A DNA stretch of 64,000 bases from Anthropogastromicrobium sp963652495. GTDB taxonomy: Bacteria > Bacillota > Clostridia > Lachnospirales > Lachnospiraceae. A model generated the notes under the pieces. That model saw only the letters and a program-made list of their open reading frames with translations, did no database searches and had not been told where the DNA came from. A program made the position numbers and the translations under genes. The DNA lies in NCBI GenBank assembly GCA_963652495.1, contig CAVJTU010000008.1:1-64000 (forward strand), given 5' to 3'. Of the stretch, positions 17,749 through 26,415 are shown piece after piece. How positions within the stretch are numbered: the first letter of the stretch is position 1; the number at the start of each line of letters is the position of its first letter.

Positions 17749-17786
17749 CAAAAAAAGATGTCCCCGCCGTGTTCCGGCGGGGATTT
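17749..17786 (+). terminator. Intrinsic terminator after the acidic membrane protein gene
   Basis: TCCCCGCC (17761-17768) and GGCGGGGA (17775-17782) with a 6-base loop, preceded by an A run and followed by TTTT. Confidence 0.85.
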
Positions 17787-17818
17787 TACTGCCATAATTT
17801 TGAATAAAGGAGATGTTT

Positions 17819-19189
17819 ATGAAAAAAGGCGAGATTTATGAGGGCCGTGTACAGGAAGTGCTTTTTCCAGATAAGGCTGTCGTTGTGACAGATGAAGGAG
17901 AAACTGCACAGGTAAAATATGGCATTCCGGGACAAAAAATTCGTTTTCGTGTAAAGAAAAAGAGAAAAGACAAAATTGAAGGATTGCTGCTGGAAGTACT
18001 TGAAAAATCAGCCGATGAAGCAGCCTGTTCTTGTGAGTGGGCAGGAAGGTGCGGCGGTTGTCTGTATCAAACACTTCCATACGAGAAGCAGCTTGCTATC
18101 AAACGTGATCAGATTAAGAACATGTTAGATAAGGGCGGCACCGATTATGACTTTGAGGGTATTGTGTCAAGTCCTGTTGTAAGCGGATATCGCAATAAAG
18201 TCGAATTGACTTTTGGTGATTCTTATATGGGTGGTCCTCTTGCGCTTGGTATGCACCAGAGAGGAAGCTTTTATGATATTGCAGGAATTGAAACCTGCCA
18301 GATTATGACACCGGATATGCGTATGGCAGCAACAACAGTTCTTGCTCATTTCGCAGAGCTGAACATTCCATTCTATCACAGAATGCGCCATGAAGGTGTG
18401 CTGCGCCATTTATTGCTTCGCTCAAGCACAGCAACGGGTGAACTGTTAGTAGCTGTTGTTGCCTCTTCTCAGGGGGATGCGTCTGCGATGCAGCTTGCCG
18501 CGCTGACTGAAAAATTAAAGAAACTGCCATGGACTGGTACACTCGCAGGTGTTCTTCATATTACCAATGATTCTCTTGCGGATGTCGTGCAAAGCGATCA
18601 CACGGAGCTTCTTTATGGCAAGGATTGGATTACGGAAAAATTACTTGGACTTTCCTTCCGTGTTACACTCTTTTCCTTCTTTCAGACAAATTCAAGGGGA
18701 GCAGAGCTTTTGTATCAGACGGTACGGGATTATATTGGAGAAACAAATCAGAAAGTGATTTTTGACCTTTACAGCGGAACAGGCACAATTGCACAGATTC
18801 TTGCACCAGTCGCAAAGCATGTGACTGGAGTAGAGATTGTCGGAGAGGCCGTTGAGGCTGCTCGAATCAATGCCGGATTAAATGGGCTTGATAATTGCAG
18901 TTTTATCGCCGGAGATGTCTTAAAAGTAATTGATGATCTTACGGAAAAACCGGATCTGATCGTACTTGATCCGCCGAGAGATGGGATTCATCCAAAGGCA
19001 CTTCCAAAGATTATTGCATTTGATGTTTTGACTATCGTTTATGTTTCCTGCAAGCCAACCAGTCTGGTACGTGACCGAGAAATATTCGAAGCTGCTGGTT
19101 ATCATATGGTGAAAGCAAGAGCAGTCGATATGTTCCCTGCTACAGGTGGAATTGAGACGGTGGCATTATTTGTGAAAGAATTGCACTGA
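17819..19189 (+). CDS. TrmA/RlmD-family 23S rRNA (uracil-C5)-methyltransferase
   Basis: 456 residues from ATG 17819, after AAAGGAGA. It transfers methyl from SAM to C5 of a uridine in rRNA or tRNA. An N-terminal TRAM domain (about 1-60) is followed by the [4Fe-4S] cysteines (Cys70/72, 78, 81 in CSCEWAGRCGGC). The C-terminal Rossmann methyltransferase shows FDLYSGTGTI, a DPPRDGIH motif IV, and VSCKPTSL with the catalytic Cys. Firmicutes carry several paralogues (RlmCD-like, YefA, YfjO), and the target base cannot be decided from sequence alone, so no gene symbol is given. Confidence 0.9.
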   Translation: MKKGEIYEGRVQEVLFPDKAVVVTDEGETAQVKYGIPGQKIRFRVKKKRKDKIEGLLLEVLEKSADEAACSCEWAGRCGGCLYQTLPYEKQLAIKRDQIKNMLDKGGTDYDFEGIVSSPVVSGYRNKVELTFGDSYMGGPLALGMHQRGSFYDIAGIETCQIMTPDMRMAATTVLAHFAELNIPFYHRMRHEGVLRHLLLRSSTATGELLVAVVASSQGDASAMQLAALTEKLKKLPWTGTLAGVLHITNDSLADVVQSDHTELLYGKDWITEKLLGLSFRVTLFSFFQTNSRGAELLYQTVRDYIGETNQKVIFDLYSGTGTIAQILAPVAKHVTGVEIVGEAVEAARINAGLNGLDNCSFIAGDVLKVIDDLTEKPDLIVLDPPRDGIHPKALPKIIAFDVLTIVYVSCKPTSLVRDREIFEAAGYHMVKARAVDMFPATGGIETVALFVKELH

Positions 19190-19200
19190 GGGAAGTAATG

Positions 19201-19258
19201 TTGACACATGCGATTATGGCAAATATAGATTGACAGAGAGGCTCTTTTGTGCTATAAA
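19201..19258 (+). promoter_or_regulatory. Two tandem consensus promoters upstream of the oppA-like gene
   Basis: P1 is TTGACA (19201-19206), 17 bases, TATAGA (19224-19229). P2 is TTGACA (19230-19235), 17 bases, TATAAA (19253-19258). Both -35 boxes are perfect and both lie upstream of the hairpin at 19281. Confidence 0.65.
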
Positions 19259-19280
19259 CTAGACAAGGCTCAGGGCAAAG

Positions 19281-19309
19281 ACGTCAGTGCCATGCACTGG
19301 CGTTTTTTT
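19281..19309 (+). terminator. Terminator or attenuator in the oppA-like leader
   Basis: ACGTCAGTGC (19281-19290) pairs with GCACTGGCGT (19294-19303, one mismatch position), then TTTTTTT. It can end the methyltransferase transcript, but it also lies about 15 bases after the P2 start point. Confidence 0.8.
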
Positions 19310-19385
19310 GAGTACAATTACTTTATTGCACTAAAGCGTTGATTGAGCAAAATAAACAAAAGCCCTGAAAAGGAGGAGAGTGTAC

Positions 19386-21701
19386 ATGATGAGGAAAAAA
19401 ATAGTTTCACTTGTCACAGCGGGAAGTCTGATAGCGGCACTTGCGGCACCTGTCTGTGCATCACAGGAAGATGCTGAAGGACGTTATACGTATCAGTCAA
19501 CCACATCCCTGATCAATACGTTTAGTCCGACTGACTGGCAGTTAGAGTCCGAGGGAAATATCATCAATTATACGATGACACCATTATACGAGTTTGATGT
19601 CAATGATACTTACGACGGATATGATATTGTTCCGGGTGCAGCAACTGATTATCCGGAGGATGTCACAGCAGAATTTGCAGGAAATGAGACATATGGTGTT
19701 CCGGCAGACGCAACTGAGGGCTATGCTTGGAAGGTAACGATTCGCGATGATATGACATGGGACGACGGGACACCGATCACCGTTGACGATTTTGAATATA
19801 GCTTACAGCAGTTTTTGAACCCGCAGATGAAAAACTACCGTGCATCGTTGTATTACAGTGGAATGGCAGCACTCGCAAATGCGAAGGACTATTATTCACA
19901 GGGTTCTGTTTTGTATACGGCTGTGTCAGAGGAAGGTTTCGCATTTTCCGATCTGACAGAGGGCGATGACGGACAGTATGTTGACTCAAATGGAAATCCG
20001 GTTTATTTTTCATGGAGTACCGGAATTGACAATGATGTGCTGGGCGGTGATTCTTTGAGCGATTATTCCGATTATTTCTCAGAGGATGCAGCGGCAAAGC
20101 TGGAAGAACTTGCAAATAGCGATGGTTTTGTCCCTGTTACAGAGGAGACAATTGAACTGGTTTATTCCCTGACCGGTTCGGATGACTGGGGCAACGAGTC
20201 AAAGGATGATCTGGTAAATTATATGGTTTCTGCAACCGGTGTCGGTGAGAGCGTAGACTGGAGCAGCGTCGGTTATATTAAGAACGATGATTATAGCTTT
20301 ACCGTTGTTCTGGCAAATCCGGCAACTCTGTTTAATTTTGAATATGGCTTTTCTTTCTATCTGCTGAAGGAAGATCTCTATGAAGCAAGCAAGCAGGACA
20401 GCGGCGGTGTCATCAAGTCCTCTTATGGAACATCCGTGGATGCATTTGCTTCTTATGGCCCGTATAAGCTTGTAGAGTATCAGGAGAGCAAGGCAGTTAA
20501 GCTTGAAAAAAATGAGAACTGGTACGGTTTTGTAAGCGGTGAGATGGATGATTATTATCAGACAACGGATATTGATCTTCAGATGATCGATGATCACAGC
20601 ACACAGCTGTATATGTTCCTTCAAGGAAATCTGGACTATGTTGAGCTGACAAGCGATGATATGGACACCTATGGAACAAGCGATTATGTTTACTATACTC
20701 CGGAAAGCTATACCTATTCACTCGCATTGAATACGGATTACGATGCATTAAAGCAGAGACAGGATGCGACACAGGGTGTCAACAAAGTAATTTATACGTA
20801 TGAAGACTTCCGTCATGCATTGGCTGTCGGTATTGACAGAAGTGACTATGCAATGAGCTGCACATCCGGTTCAGATGCTTGTTACGGTCTGTTAAATGAT
20901 ATTTATATTGCAAATCCGGAGACGAGCGAGCGTTACCGCGATACCGAAGCAGCACAGAAGGTTCTGTGTGATGTTTACGGTGTCAGCAGCGTAGATGAGT
21001 TGACAGGATATGACAAAGATCAGGCATCAGAACTTCTTCAGAAAGCATATGATGAGGCATATGAGGCTGGCGATATCAACGATACGGATGTGATCGAGAT
21101 CGAATATCACGTCAGAAGCTCTAGTACTGAATATCAGAAGATGGTCGATTATATTGATGCGGCATTTAAGGCAATCGCAGAGGGAACCTCTCTTGAGGGA
21201 AGAGTCAGCGTTGTGCTGGTAGACGATCCGGATTTCTATACCAACATGAGAAGCGGCGGCTGTGATATGATTCGTGAGGGTCCTGGCGGATCCGATATGG
21301 ACCCGTTCTCTATGGCACAGACATGGACGGATCCGGATTACATCATGGAATATGGTTTTGATTCTTCCAGAGACCTGACCATTACGGTAGATGGTGAAGA
21401 ACTCACCAAGTCCTTCTATGAATGGTATCTGGCTTTAAATGAGGGCGAATATGCGGCTGCTGATTATGATACCAGAGTACAGGTTTTGGCAGGACTTGAG
21501 GAAGGAATCCTTTTGGATTACCACATTATTCCGATGAACAATTCCGTATCTGCTGAACTCTACTCTCAGAGAATTATGTTCCCGTGTGATTTTATCAATA
21601 CATTGGTAGAACGCGGAGGCATTAAGCTTATGACCTATACAATGGATGATGCTGAGTGGGCTGCATATTGTGCAGATCAGAACAATCAGCTGACCTATTG
21701 A
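19386..21701 (+). CDS. ABC transporter substrate-binding protein, OppA/peptide family (SBP_bac_5)
   Basis: 771 residues from ATG 19386, 9 bases after AGGAGG. It has a signal peptide (RKKIVSLVTAGSLIAALAAPVCASQ); the cut is probably by signal peptidase I after VCA, as no good lipobox is present. The mature part is a peptide-type binding protein: WKVTIRDDMTWDDGTPITVDDFEYS is the family signature, and DFRHALAVGIDR and the C-terminal lobe also fit. It is about 200 residues longer than normal because of an acidic insertion (about residues 160-300). No permease or ATPase genes are near, so it is an orphan binding protein or one that serves a distant transporter. Ligand unknown. Confidence 0.88.
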   Translation: MMRKKIVSLVTAGSLIAALAAPVCASQEDAEGRYTYQSTTSLINTFSPTDWQLESEGNIINYTMTPLYEFDVNDTYDGYDIVPGAATDYPEDVTAEFAGNETYGVPADATEGYAWKVTIRDDMTWDDGTPITVDDFEYSLQQFLNPQMKNYRASLYYSGMAALANAKDYYSQGSVLYTAVSEEGFAFSDLTEGDDGQYVDSNGNPVYFSWSTGIDNDVLGGDSLSDYSDYFSEDAAAKLEELANSDGFVPVTEETIELVYSLTGSDDWGNESKDDLVNYMVSATGVGESVDWSSVGYIKNDDYSFTVVLANPATLFNFEYGFSFYLLKEDLYEASKQDSGGVIKSSYGTSVDAFASYGPYKLVEYQESKAVKLEKNENWYGFVSGEMDDYYQTTDIDLQMIDDHSTQLYMFLQGNLDYVELTSDDMDTYGTSDYVYYTPESYTYSLALNTDYDALKQRQDATQGVNKVIYTYEDFRHALAVGIDRSDYAMSCTSGSDACYGLLNDIYIANPETSERYRDTEAAQKVLCDVYGVSSVDELTGYDKDQASELLQKAYDEAYEAGDINDTDVIEIEYHVRSSSTEYQKMVDYIDAAFKAIAEGTSLEGRVSVVLVDDPDFYTNMRSGGCDMIREGPGGSDMDPFSMAQTWTDPDYIMEYGFDSSRDLTITVDGEELTKSFYEWYLALNEGEYAAADYDTRVQVLAGLEEGILLDYHIIPMNNSVSAELYSQRIMFPCDFINTLVERGGIKLMTYTMDDAEWAAYCADQNNQLTY

Positions 21702-21744
21702 TTTTGCAAATGGAGCGCTGAATCATTACAAGAAGAAAAGTAAA

Positions 21745-21799
21745 AAGACACCTGCAGACAGATTTGATCATACGATCGAATTTGCTGCAGGTGTCTTTC
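21745..21799. terminator. Long palindromic terminator after the oppA-like gene
   Basis: AAAGACACCTGCAG (from 21745) pairs with CTGCAGGTGTCTTT (to 21798), with further inner pairing across GATTTGATC/GATCGAATT and a 4-base loop. Ends in TTT then C. Confidence 0.75.
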
Positions 21800-21807
21800 A
21801 ATTAGAC

Positions 21808-21836
21808 TTGTTTTCTGACGATGAAGATGATATAAT
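21808..21836 (+). promoter_or_regulatory. Promoter of the M24 peptidase gene
   Basis: TTGTTT, 17 bases, TATAAT. About 74 bases before the ATG at 21910. Confidence 0.65.
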
Positions 21837-21909
21837 AGCAGCCAGCGGGACGGACTGTTCATATTTTGAGTCGAAGAGACAAAAGACAAAGCAAGGGAGG
21901 AAACAAGAC

Positions 21910-23157
21910 ATGAATAAAGAATTTCATAAGGGAAACCGTGAGCGCCTTTATCAGATGATGAAGCCGCACTCGCTGCTGGTATTGTTTTCGGGAAAAGAAA
22001 AGACAAAGACAAATGATGAGTATTATCCGTTTTATGCAAATCGTTCCTTTGTCTATCTGACCGGATTGGAGAGCAAGGAATTTGTTCTCGTAGCAAAGAA
22101 AGAAGACGAGAGTGTTACTGAGATGGTATTTGTACTTCCGTCTGATCTGATGGCAGAACGCTGGACAGGACGCCGTCTTACAAAAAAAGAGGTAGCTGAG
22201 AAATCGGGCATTGAGGAGATTTATCCAAACAGTATGTTTGAGTCTATGTTCCATCGTATGGCACTGAGCGGAAATTATGAGAATTTGTATCTGGACTTGT
22301 ACAGAGCGGCAGCAGACGGTGAGGAGACACCGGCATTTGCCTTTGCAAAAGAGGCGGCAAAGACCTATGCATATCTGCGAGTACAAAATGCCAACGATCT
22401 GATCAGTGTGCTGCGTACCATCAAGCAGCCGTGTGAGATCGAGGCGATGCGAAAGGCTGAGGAGATCACAAAGGCTGGAATTACAGCAATGATGAAGGCA
22501 TCTAAGCCCGGCATGTACGAGTATCAATATAAGGCAGAGTTTGACCATGCACTTGGCCAGTTTGGACCGCAGGGGCCGGCATTTCCGTCGATTATTTCCG
22601 CAGGACAGAATAACTTCTGCATCCATTATTACAGCTATACCGGACAAGCCAAGGACGGCGATATGATCCTAAACGATGTGGGCGGCTATTATGACAATGT
22701 GATGACAGATGTTTCCAGAGGCTGGCCGTGCAATGGAAAATACAGCGATAAGCAGCGTCTTTTGTATGAGTGCGCATATGCGACCTCAAATCATATGTTT
22801 GAGATTATCAAGCCTGGCATGAAGATGGTGGATGTGGACGGTACCGTTCGTCGTTATAATGCAGAACGCTTAAAGGATGCAGGTGTACTCTCTGATGTCA
22901 GTCAGATTGGCACTTATATGTGGCATGGCGGCGCACATCATGTCGGTTACGATGTGCATGATGTCGTAAAGACGCCAGAGGTTATCGCACCTGGCATGGT
23001 ATTTTGCATTGATGTTGGTATCTATCATGAGGAGTGGGGAATAGGATTTCGCTTAGAGGATAACTGCCTCGTGACAGAAGATGGCTGCGAGAACCTTTCC
23101 AGAGGCATACCGAGAAGTATTGGTGAGATCGAGGATTTGATGAAGAAGGTTTATTGA
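21910..23157 (+). CDS. M24-family Xaa-Pro aminopeptidase
   Basis: 415 residues from ATG 21910 (GGGAGG 9 bases upstream); the frame is open 34 codons further but only through the promoter. Removes N-terminal residues that precede proline. An N-terminal creatinase-like domain (about 1-165, with ANRSFVYLTGLESKEFVLV) is followed by the pita-bread catalytic domain. Metal ligands are visible in LNDVGGYYDNVMTDVSR (two Asp), WHGGAHHVGYDVHD (His) and two later Glu in the FCIDVGIYHEE and GFRLEDNCLV segments. Cytoplasmic. It starts a likely operon with udp and udk (gap 46 bases). Confidence 0.93.
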   Translation: MNKEFHKGNRERLYQMMKPHSLLVLFSGKEKTKTNDEYYPFYANRSFVYLTGLESKEFVLVAKKEDESVTEMVFVLPSDLMAERWTGRRLTKKEVAEKSGIEEIYPNSMFESMFHRMALSGNYENLYLDLYRAAADGEETPAFAFAKEAAKTYAYLRVQNANDLISVLRTIKQPCEIEAMRKAEEITKAGITAMMKASKPGMYEYQYKAEFDHALGQFGPQGPAFPSIISAGQNNFCIHYYSYTGQAKDGDMILNDVGGYYDNVMTDVSRGWPCNGKYSDKQRLLYECAYATSNHMFEIIKPGMKMVDVDGTVRRYNAERLKDAGVLSDVSQIGTYMWHGGAHHVGYDVHDVVKTPEVIAPGMVFCIDVGIYHEEWGIGFRLEDNCLVTEDGCENLSRGIPRSIGEIEDLMKKVY

Positions 23158-23203
23158 TCATAGCTATTGTTATTTTAAAAATTGATGTAAGGAAAAAGAA
23201 AGT

Positions 23204-24001
23204 ATGGTAAATTATTCAGAAAAACCAGAATTGCAATATCACATTCAGTTAGGAAAAGGAGATGTGGGTCGTTATGTAATCCTTCCGGGAGATCCAAAGC
23301 GCTGTGAGAAGATCGCAGCCCATTTCGACAATCCGGTAAAGATGGCAGACAGCCGTGAGTTTGTGACATATACAGGTTATCTTGATGGCGAGAAGGTCAG
23401 CGTAACCTCAACTGGCATCGGCGGCGCTTCCGCATCTATTGCGATGGAAGAGTTAGTAAAGATTGGTGCCGACACTTTTGTGCGTGTAGGTACCTGCGGC
23501 GGTATGCAGATTCCGGTAAAAAGCGGTGATCTTGTCATCGCGAGCGGTGCTATTCGCATGGAAGGAACCAGCAAAGAGTATGCCCCAATCGAATATCCGG
23601 CAGTAGCTGATTTTCATATGGTGCAGGAACTTGTAAAGGCGGCAGAGGAGAAAAATTATCCATATCACGTTGGTGTTGTTCAGTGTAAGGATGCATTTTA
23701 TGGTCAGCACGAGCCGGAGACCAAGCCGGTCAGCTACGAGCTATTGAATAAGTGGGAAGCATGGAAACGTTTGGGTTGTCTTGCATCCGAGATGGAATCT
23801 GCTGCATTATTCGTTGTAGGCAATTATCTGCGTGTGCGTGTCGGATCTGTTTTTCTGGTGGTGGCAAATCAGGAACGTGCAAAGGAAGGACTGGAAAATC
23901 CGGTTGTTCATGATACCGAGTGTGCTATCACTACAGCAGTAGAGGCACTCAGAAGTATGATAAAAAAAGACAAGGCAGCAAAGGAGAAGGCAGATGAGTA
24001 A
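23204..24001 (+). CDS. udp: Uridine phosphorylase (nucleoside phosphorylase family 1)
   Basis: 265 residues. Cleaves uridine with phosphate to uracil and ribose-1-phosphate in pyrimidine salvage. Phosphate-binding GDPKR (29-33), RVGTCGGMQ, and the ribose/base-binding EMESAALF motif identify the NP-I family, and the sequence spacing is uridine phosphorylase-like rather than DeoD-like. Start ATG after AAGGAAAAAG. The last bases overlap udk by 8 bases, so the two pyrimidine salvage enzymes are coupled: one degrades uridine, the other phosphorylates it. Confidence 0.9.
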   Translation: MVNYSEKPELQYHIQLGKGDVGRYVILPGDPKRCEKIAAHFDNPVKMADSREFVTYTGYLDGEKVSVTSTGIGGASASIAMEELVKIGADTFVRVGTCGGMQIPVKSGDLVIASGAIRMEGTSKEYAPIEYPAVADFHMVQELVKAAEEKNYPYHVGVVQCKDAFYGQHEPETKPVSYELLNKWEAWKRLGCLASEMESAALFVVGNYLRVRVGSVFLVVANQERAKEGLENPVVHDTECAITTAVEALRSMIKKDKAAKEKADE

Positions 24002-24632
24002 CAAAGTTCTGGTAATCGGAATTGCAGGAGGAACAGGAAGCGGAAAGTCTACATTAACAAAGCAGTTGGTCAATCATTTTGGCGACCAGATCACAGTGTT
24101 AAAGCATGATGATTACTATAAGGCGCATGATGATATGACCTATGAGGAAAGGACTCATTTAAACTACGATCATCCGAATGCATTTGATACGGAACTGATG
24201 CTGGAACACCTTCGTCAGTTAAAGGCCGGCAATCCGATCAACTGTCCGATCTATGATTATACCATTCACAACAGAAGCCGTAATTTTCAGGTCATCTACC
24301 CGACAAATGTTATCATAGTAGAAGGAATCCTGATTTTTGAAAACAAAGAACTCTGCAAGGAAATGGACATTAAAATTTATGTCGATACTGATGCAGACAT
24401 TCGCATTATCCGCAGGATTCAACGAGATGTAATTGAGCGTGCGCGTTCTCTTGAGTCAGTAATTCAGCAATATATGAATACAGTAAAGCCGATGCATGAG
24501 GAGTTTGTAGAGCCGAGTAAGAAAAATGCGGATATTATTGTGCTTGAGGGTGGAATGAATATGGTAGCAAAGGAAATGATTCAAAATCGTATTCGCCAGC
24601 ATCTTTCAGCTCAGAATGGTGAAAACGTGTAA
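23994..24632 (+). CDS. udk: Uridine kinase
   Basis: 212 residues. Phosphorylates uridine and cytidine to UMP and CMP using ATP or GTP. Walker A is GIAGGTGSGKST (9-20); KHDDYYKAHDDM and NYDHPNAFD are the substrate-site motifs of the family, and the lid region has RIIRRIQRDVIERARS. Full length. Start overlaps udp by 8 bases and uses the udp coding sequence GGAGAAGG as ribosome site. Confidence 0.96.
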   Translation: MSNKVLVIGIAGGTGSGKSTLTKQLVNHFGDQITVLKHDDYYKAHDDMTYEERTHLNYDHPNAFDTELMLEHLRQLKAGNPINCPIYDYTIHNRSRNFQVIYPTNVIIVEGILIFENKELCKEMDIKIYVDTDADIRIIRRIQRDVIERARSLESVIQQYMNTVKPMHEEFVEPSKKNADIIVLEGGMNMVAKEMIQNRIRQHLSAQNGENV

Positions 24633-24673
24633 AATATAAGTGATATTTTTCAAAAAAATCCGTAAGGTGCCTG

Positions 24674-24702
24674 TTGACGGCACAAAAGCAACGTGTTACA
24701 AT
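24674..24702 (+). promoter_or_regulatory. Promoter of the BMP lipoprotein gene
   Basis: TTGACG, 17 bases, TACAAT. A small dyad GTGCC-N7-GGCAC (24667-24683) spans the -35 and could be an operator, which is inference. Confidence 0.65.
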
Positions 24703-24755
24703 GAACGGGAATTGAAGCGTTAAAAGCGCAGCGTCTTGATAAGGAGGAGTCGACG

Positions 24756-26267
24756 ATGAGAAAGAAACAACTTTTTGCCGTTTTAATGGCAGGCTCTATG
24801 GCAGCATCTCTTACTGCTTGCAGCAAGTCTGATACAAAGAAGACGACAGAGGCAACTAAGACAGAGGCAGCTACTGAGAAGAAGACAGAGGCAGCTACCG
24901 AGAAGAAGACAGAGACAGCTACCGAGGCAAAAACAGAGAAGGCTTCTACAGAAGCTGAAACAGAGACGGCTGCTGAGGTTACACCAGAGGCAGATTCTTC
25001 TGAGGAAGAGTCCACTGAGGCAAAGAGTGAGGAAGTATCCAGCGAGGAAGTATCTTCAGAGGAAGAGTCCAGTGAAGCAGCTACAGAGGAGGCATCCAGC
25101 GAGGAAGTATCTTCAGAAGAAGAGTCCAGCGAAGCAGCTACAGAGGAGGCATCCAGCGAGGAAGTATCTTCAGAGGAAGAGTCCAGTGAGGAAGCTACTG
25201 AAGAAGTATCCAGCGAGGAAGCATCTTCAGAGGAAGAGTCCAGCGAAGTAGCTACAGAGGAGGCATCCAGCGAGGAAGCATCTTCAGAGGGAGAGTCTGA
25301 GGCTGAGACAGAAGAGGACATCGACGGTACCGGATTTAAGATTGGTATGGTTACAGATGTCGGTGGTGTAAACGACGGCTCCTTCAACCAGTCTGCTTGG
25401 GAAGGCTTACAGAGAGCAGCAGAAGCATTCGGCTGTGAAGTTAAGTACATCGAGTCCAAGGGTGATGCAGACTTCGTGCCAAATATTGAGACTTTCCTGG
25501 ATGAGGATTACGATTTGATTATTTGTACCGGATATGTAATGGCAGACGCTGTTCGTGATGCAGCTGAGCTGAATCCGGATCAGAAGTTTGCGATTGTTGA
25601 TGATTCTTCTAACGCAGATCTTGACAATGTAACCTGCATGATGTTCGAGCAGGAGCAGGCATCCTACCTGGTAGGTCTGGCAGCAGGTTATACAACTGAG
25701 AGCAACATTGTAGGATTTGTTATCGGACAGGCGAATGAAACCATGAATACATTTGGTTATGGCTATTTAGCAGGTGTTCTGGATGCAAATCCTGATGCAG
25801 AGATTCTTCAGTATAATGCAAACAGCTTTGGCGATGCAAGTGCCGGAAAGACTGCAGTAAACACTATGGTAACAAAGGGTGCAGACGTAGTATTCCATGC
25901 AGCAGGCGGTACCGGACTTGGTGTTATTGATGGCTGCAAGGAGAATGGTATCTGGGCAATCGGTGTTGACTCTGATCAGAGTTCACTGGCACCAGAGACG
26001 ATCCTGACCTCTGCTTTAAAGAGAGTTGATAATGCTTGCTACGACGCAGCAAAGAAGGCTATTCTTGGAGAACTTGAAGGTGGCGTGACAACATACGATC
26101 TGGCAGCAGGCGGCGTTGATCTCGCTCCGACTACAGACAACCTGTCAAAGGATGTTCTGGAGAAGATCGAGAAAGCAAAGGAAGATATCATTGCCGGCGA
26201 TCTGGAAGTTCCGAAGAATCAGGAAGAGTTTGAGGCGAAGTACGGCGACGTTTATGAGTTAGACTAA
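24756..26267 (+). CDS. BMP family nucleoside-binding lipoprotein with repeat-rich stalk
   Basis: 503 residues, start ATG after AAGGAGG. Lipobox SLTAC with lipid-modified Cys22. Residues 25-190 are low complexity: first EKKTEAAT repeats, then four full and one partial copy of a 19-residue unit (SSEEVSSEEESSEAATEEA) from residue 95. From residue 193 comes a normal BMP/PnrA-like domain (FKIGMVTDVGGVNDGSFNQSAWEGL, GVDSDQSSLAP) that binds purine or pyrimidine nucleosides. It is a plausible binding subunit for the nucleoside ABC transporter at 31738-35283, which has no binding protein beside it. The stalk is likely disordered and would lift the domain through the wall. Confidence 0.92.
   Translation: MRKKQLFAVLMAGSMAASLTACSKSDTKKTTEATKTEAATEKKTEAATEKKTETATEAKTEKASTEAETETAAEVTPEADSSEEESTEAKSEEVSSEEVSSEEESSEAATEEASSEEVSSEEESSEAATEEASSEEVSSEEESSEEATEEVSSEEASSEEESSEVATEEASSEEASSEGESEAETEEDIDGTGFKIGMVTDVGGVNDGSFNQSAWEGLQRAAEAFGCEVKYIESKGDADFVPNIETFLDEDYDLIICTGYVMADAVRDAAELNPDQKFAIVDDSSNADLDNVTCMMFEQEQASYLVGLAAGYTTESNIVGFVIGQANETMNTFGYGYLAGVLDANPDAEILQYNANSFGDASAGKTAVNTMVTKGADVVFHAAGGTGLGVIDGCKENGIWAIGVDSDQSSLAPETILTSALKRVDNACYDAAKKAILGELEGGVTTYDLAAGGVDLAPTTDNLSKDVLEKIEKAKEDIIAGDLEVPKNQEEFEAKYGDVYELD
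25038..25295 (+). repeat. 57-base in-frame tandem repeat inside the BMP lipoprotein gene
   Basis: Units begin at 25038, 25095, 25152, 25209 and 25266, exactly 57 bases apart; the last is partial. Units differ at a few positions. A multiple of three, so copy-number change would only alter stalk length. Confidence 0.9.
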
Positions 26268-26284
26268 TTGGCGAATGATGCCAT

Positions 26285-26322
26285 GATGAGGTGGCAGTGA
26301 CATAGTCACTGCCATCTTTTTT
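26285..26322 (+). terminator. Intrinsic terminator after the BMP gene
   Basis: TGGCAGTGAC (26292-26301) and GTCACTGCCA (26305-26314), 3-base loop, then TCTTTTTT. Stem is perfect. Confidence 0.85.
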
Positions 26323-26348
26323 GCACAGTGTCTTATAGGTGACTGTGC
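26323..26348. promoter_or_regulatory. Dyad upstream of the amino-acid-binding protein gene
   Basis: GCACAGT (26323-26329) and ACTGTGC (26342-26348) form a perfect 7-base inverted repeat directly after the BMP terminator. It may be an operator or leader hairpin; unproven. Confidence 0.35.
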
Positions 26349-26415
26349 AAAAATAGGATTGTATGTTATCATGATTTTGATGATCAATAAACAGTCAAAA
26401 AGAGGAGAAGAGATT

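Noticed and set aside
21859..22647. 262-residue minus-strand frame opposite the M24 peptidase
   Set aside because: Antisense shadow of a gene with all metal-binding motifs; no family pattern.
25038..25295. CRISPR-like array at the 57-base repeats
   Set aside because: No spacers; units are adjacent, in frame and translated.
24650..25459. 269-residue Ser-rich minus-strand frame
   Set aside because: Antisense of the Glu/Ser repeats in the BMP lipoprotein gene; the repeat unit forces an open frame on both strands.
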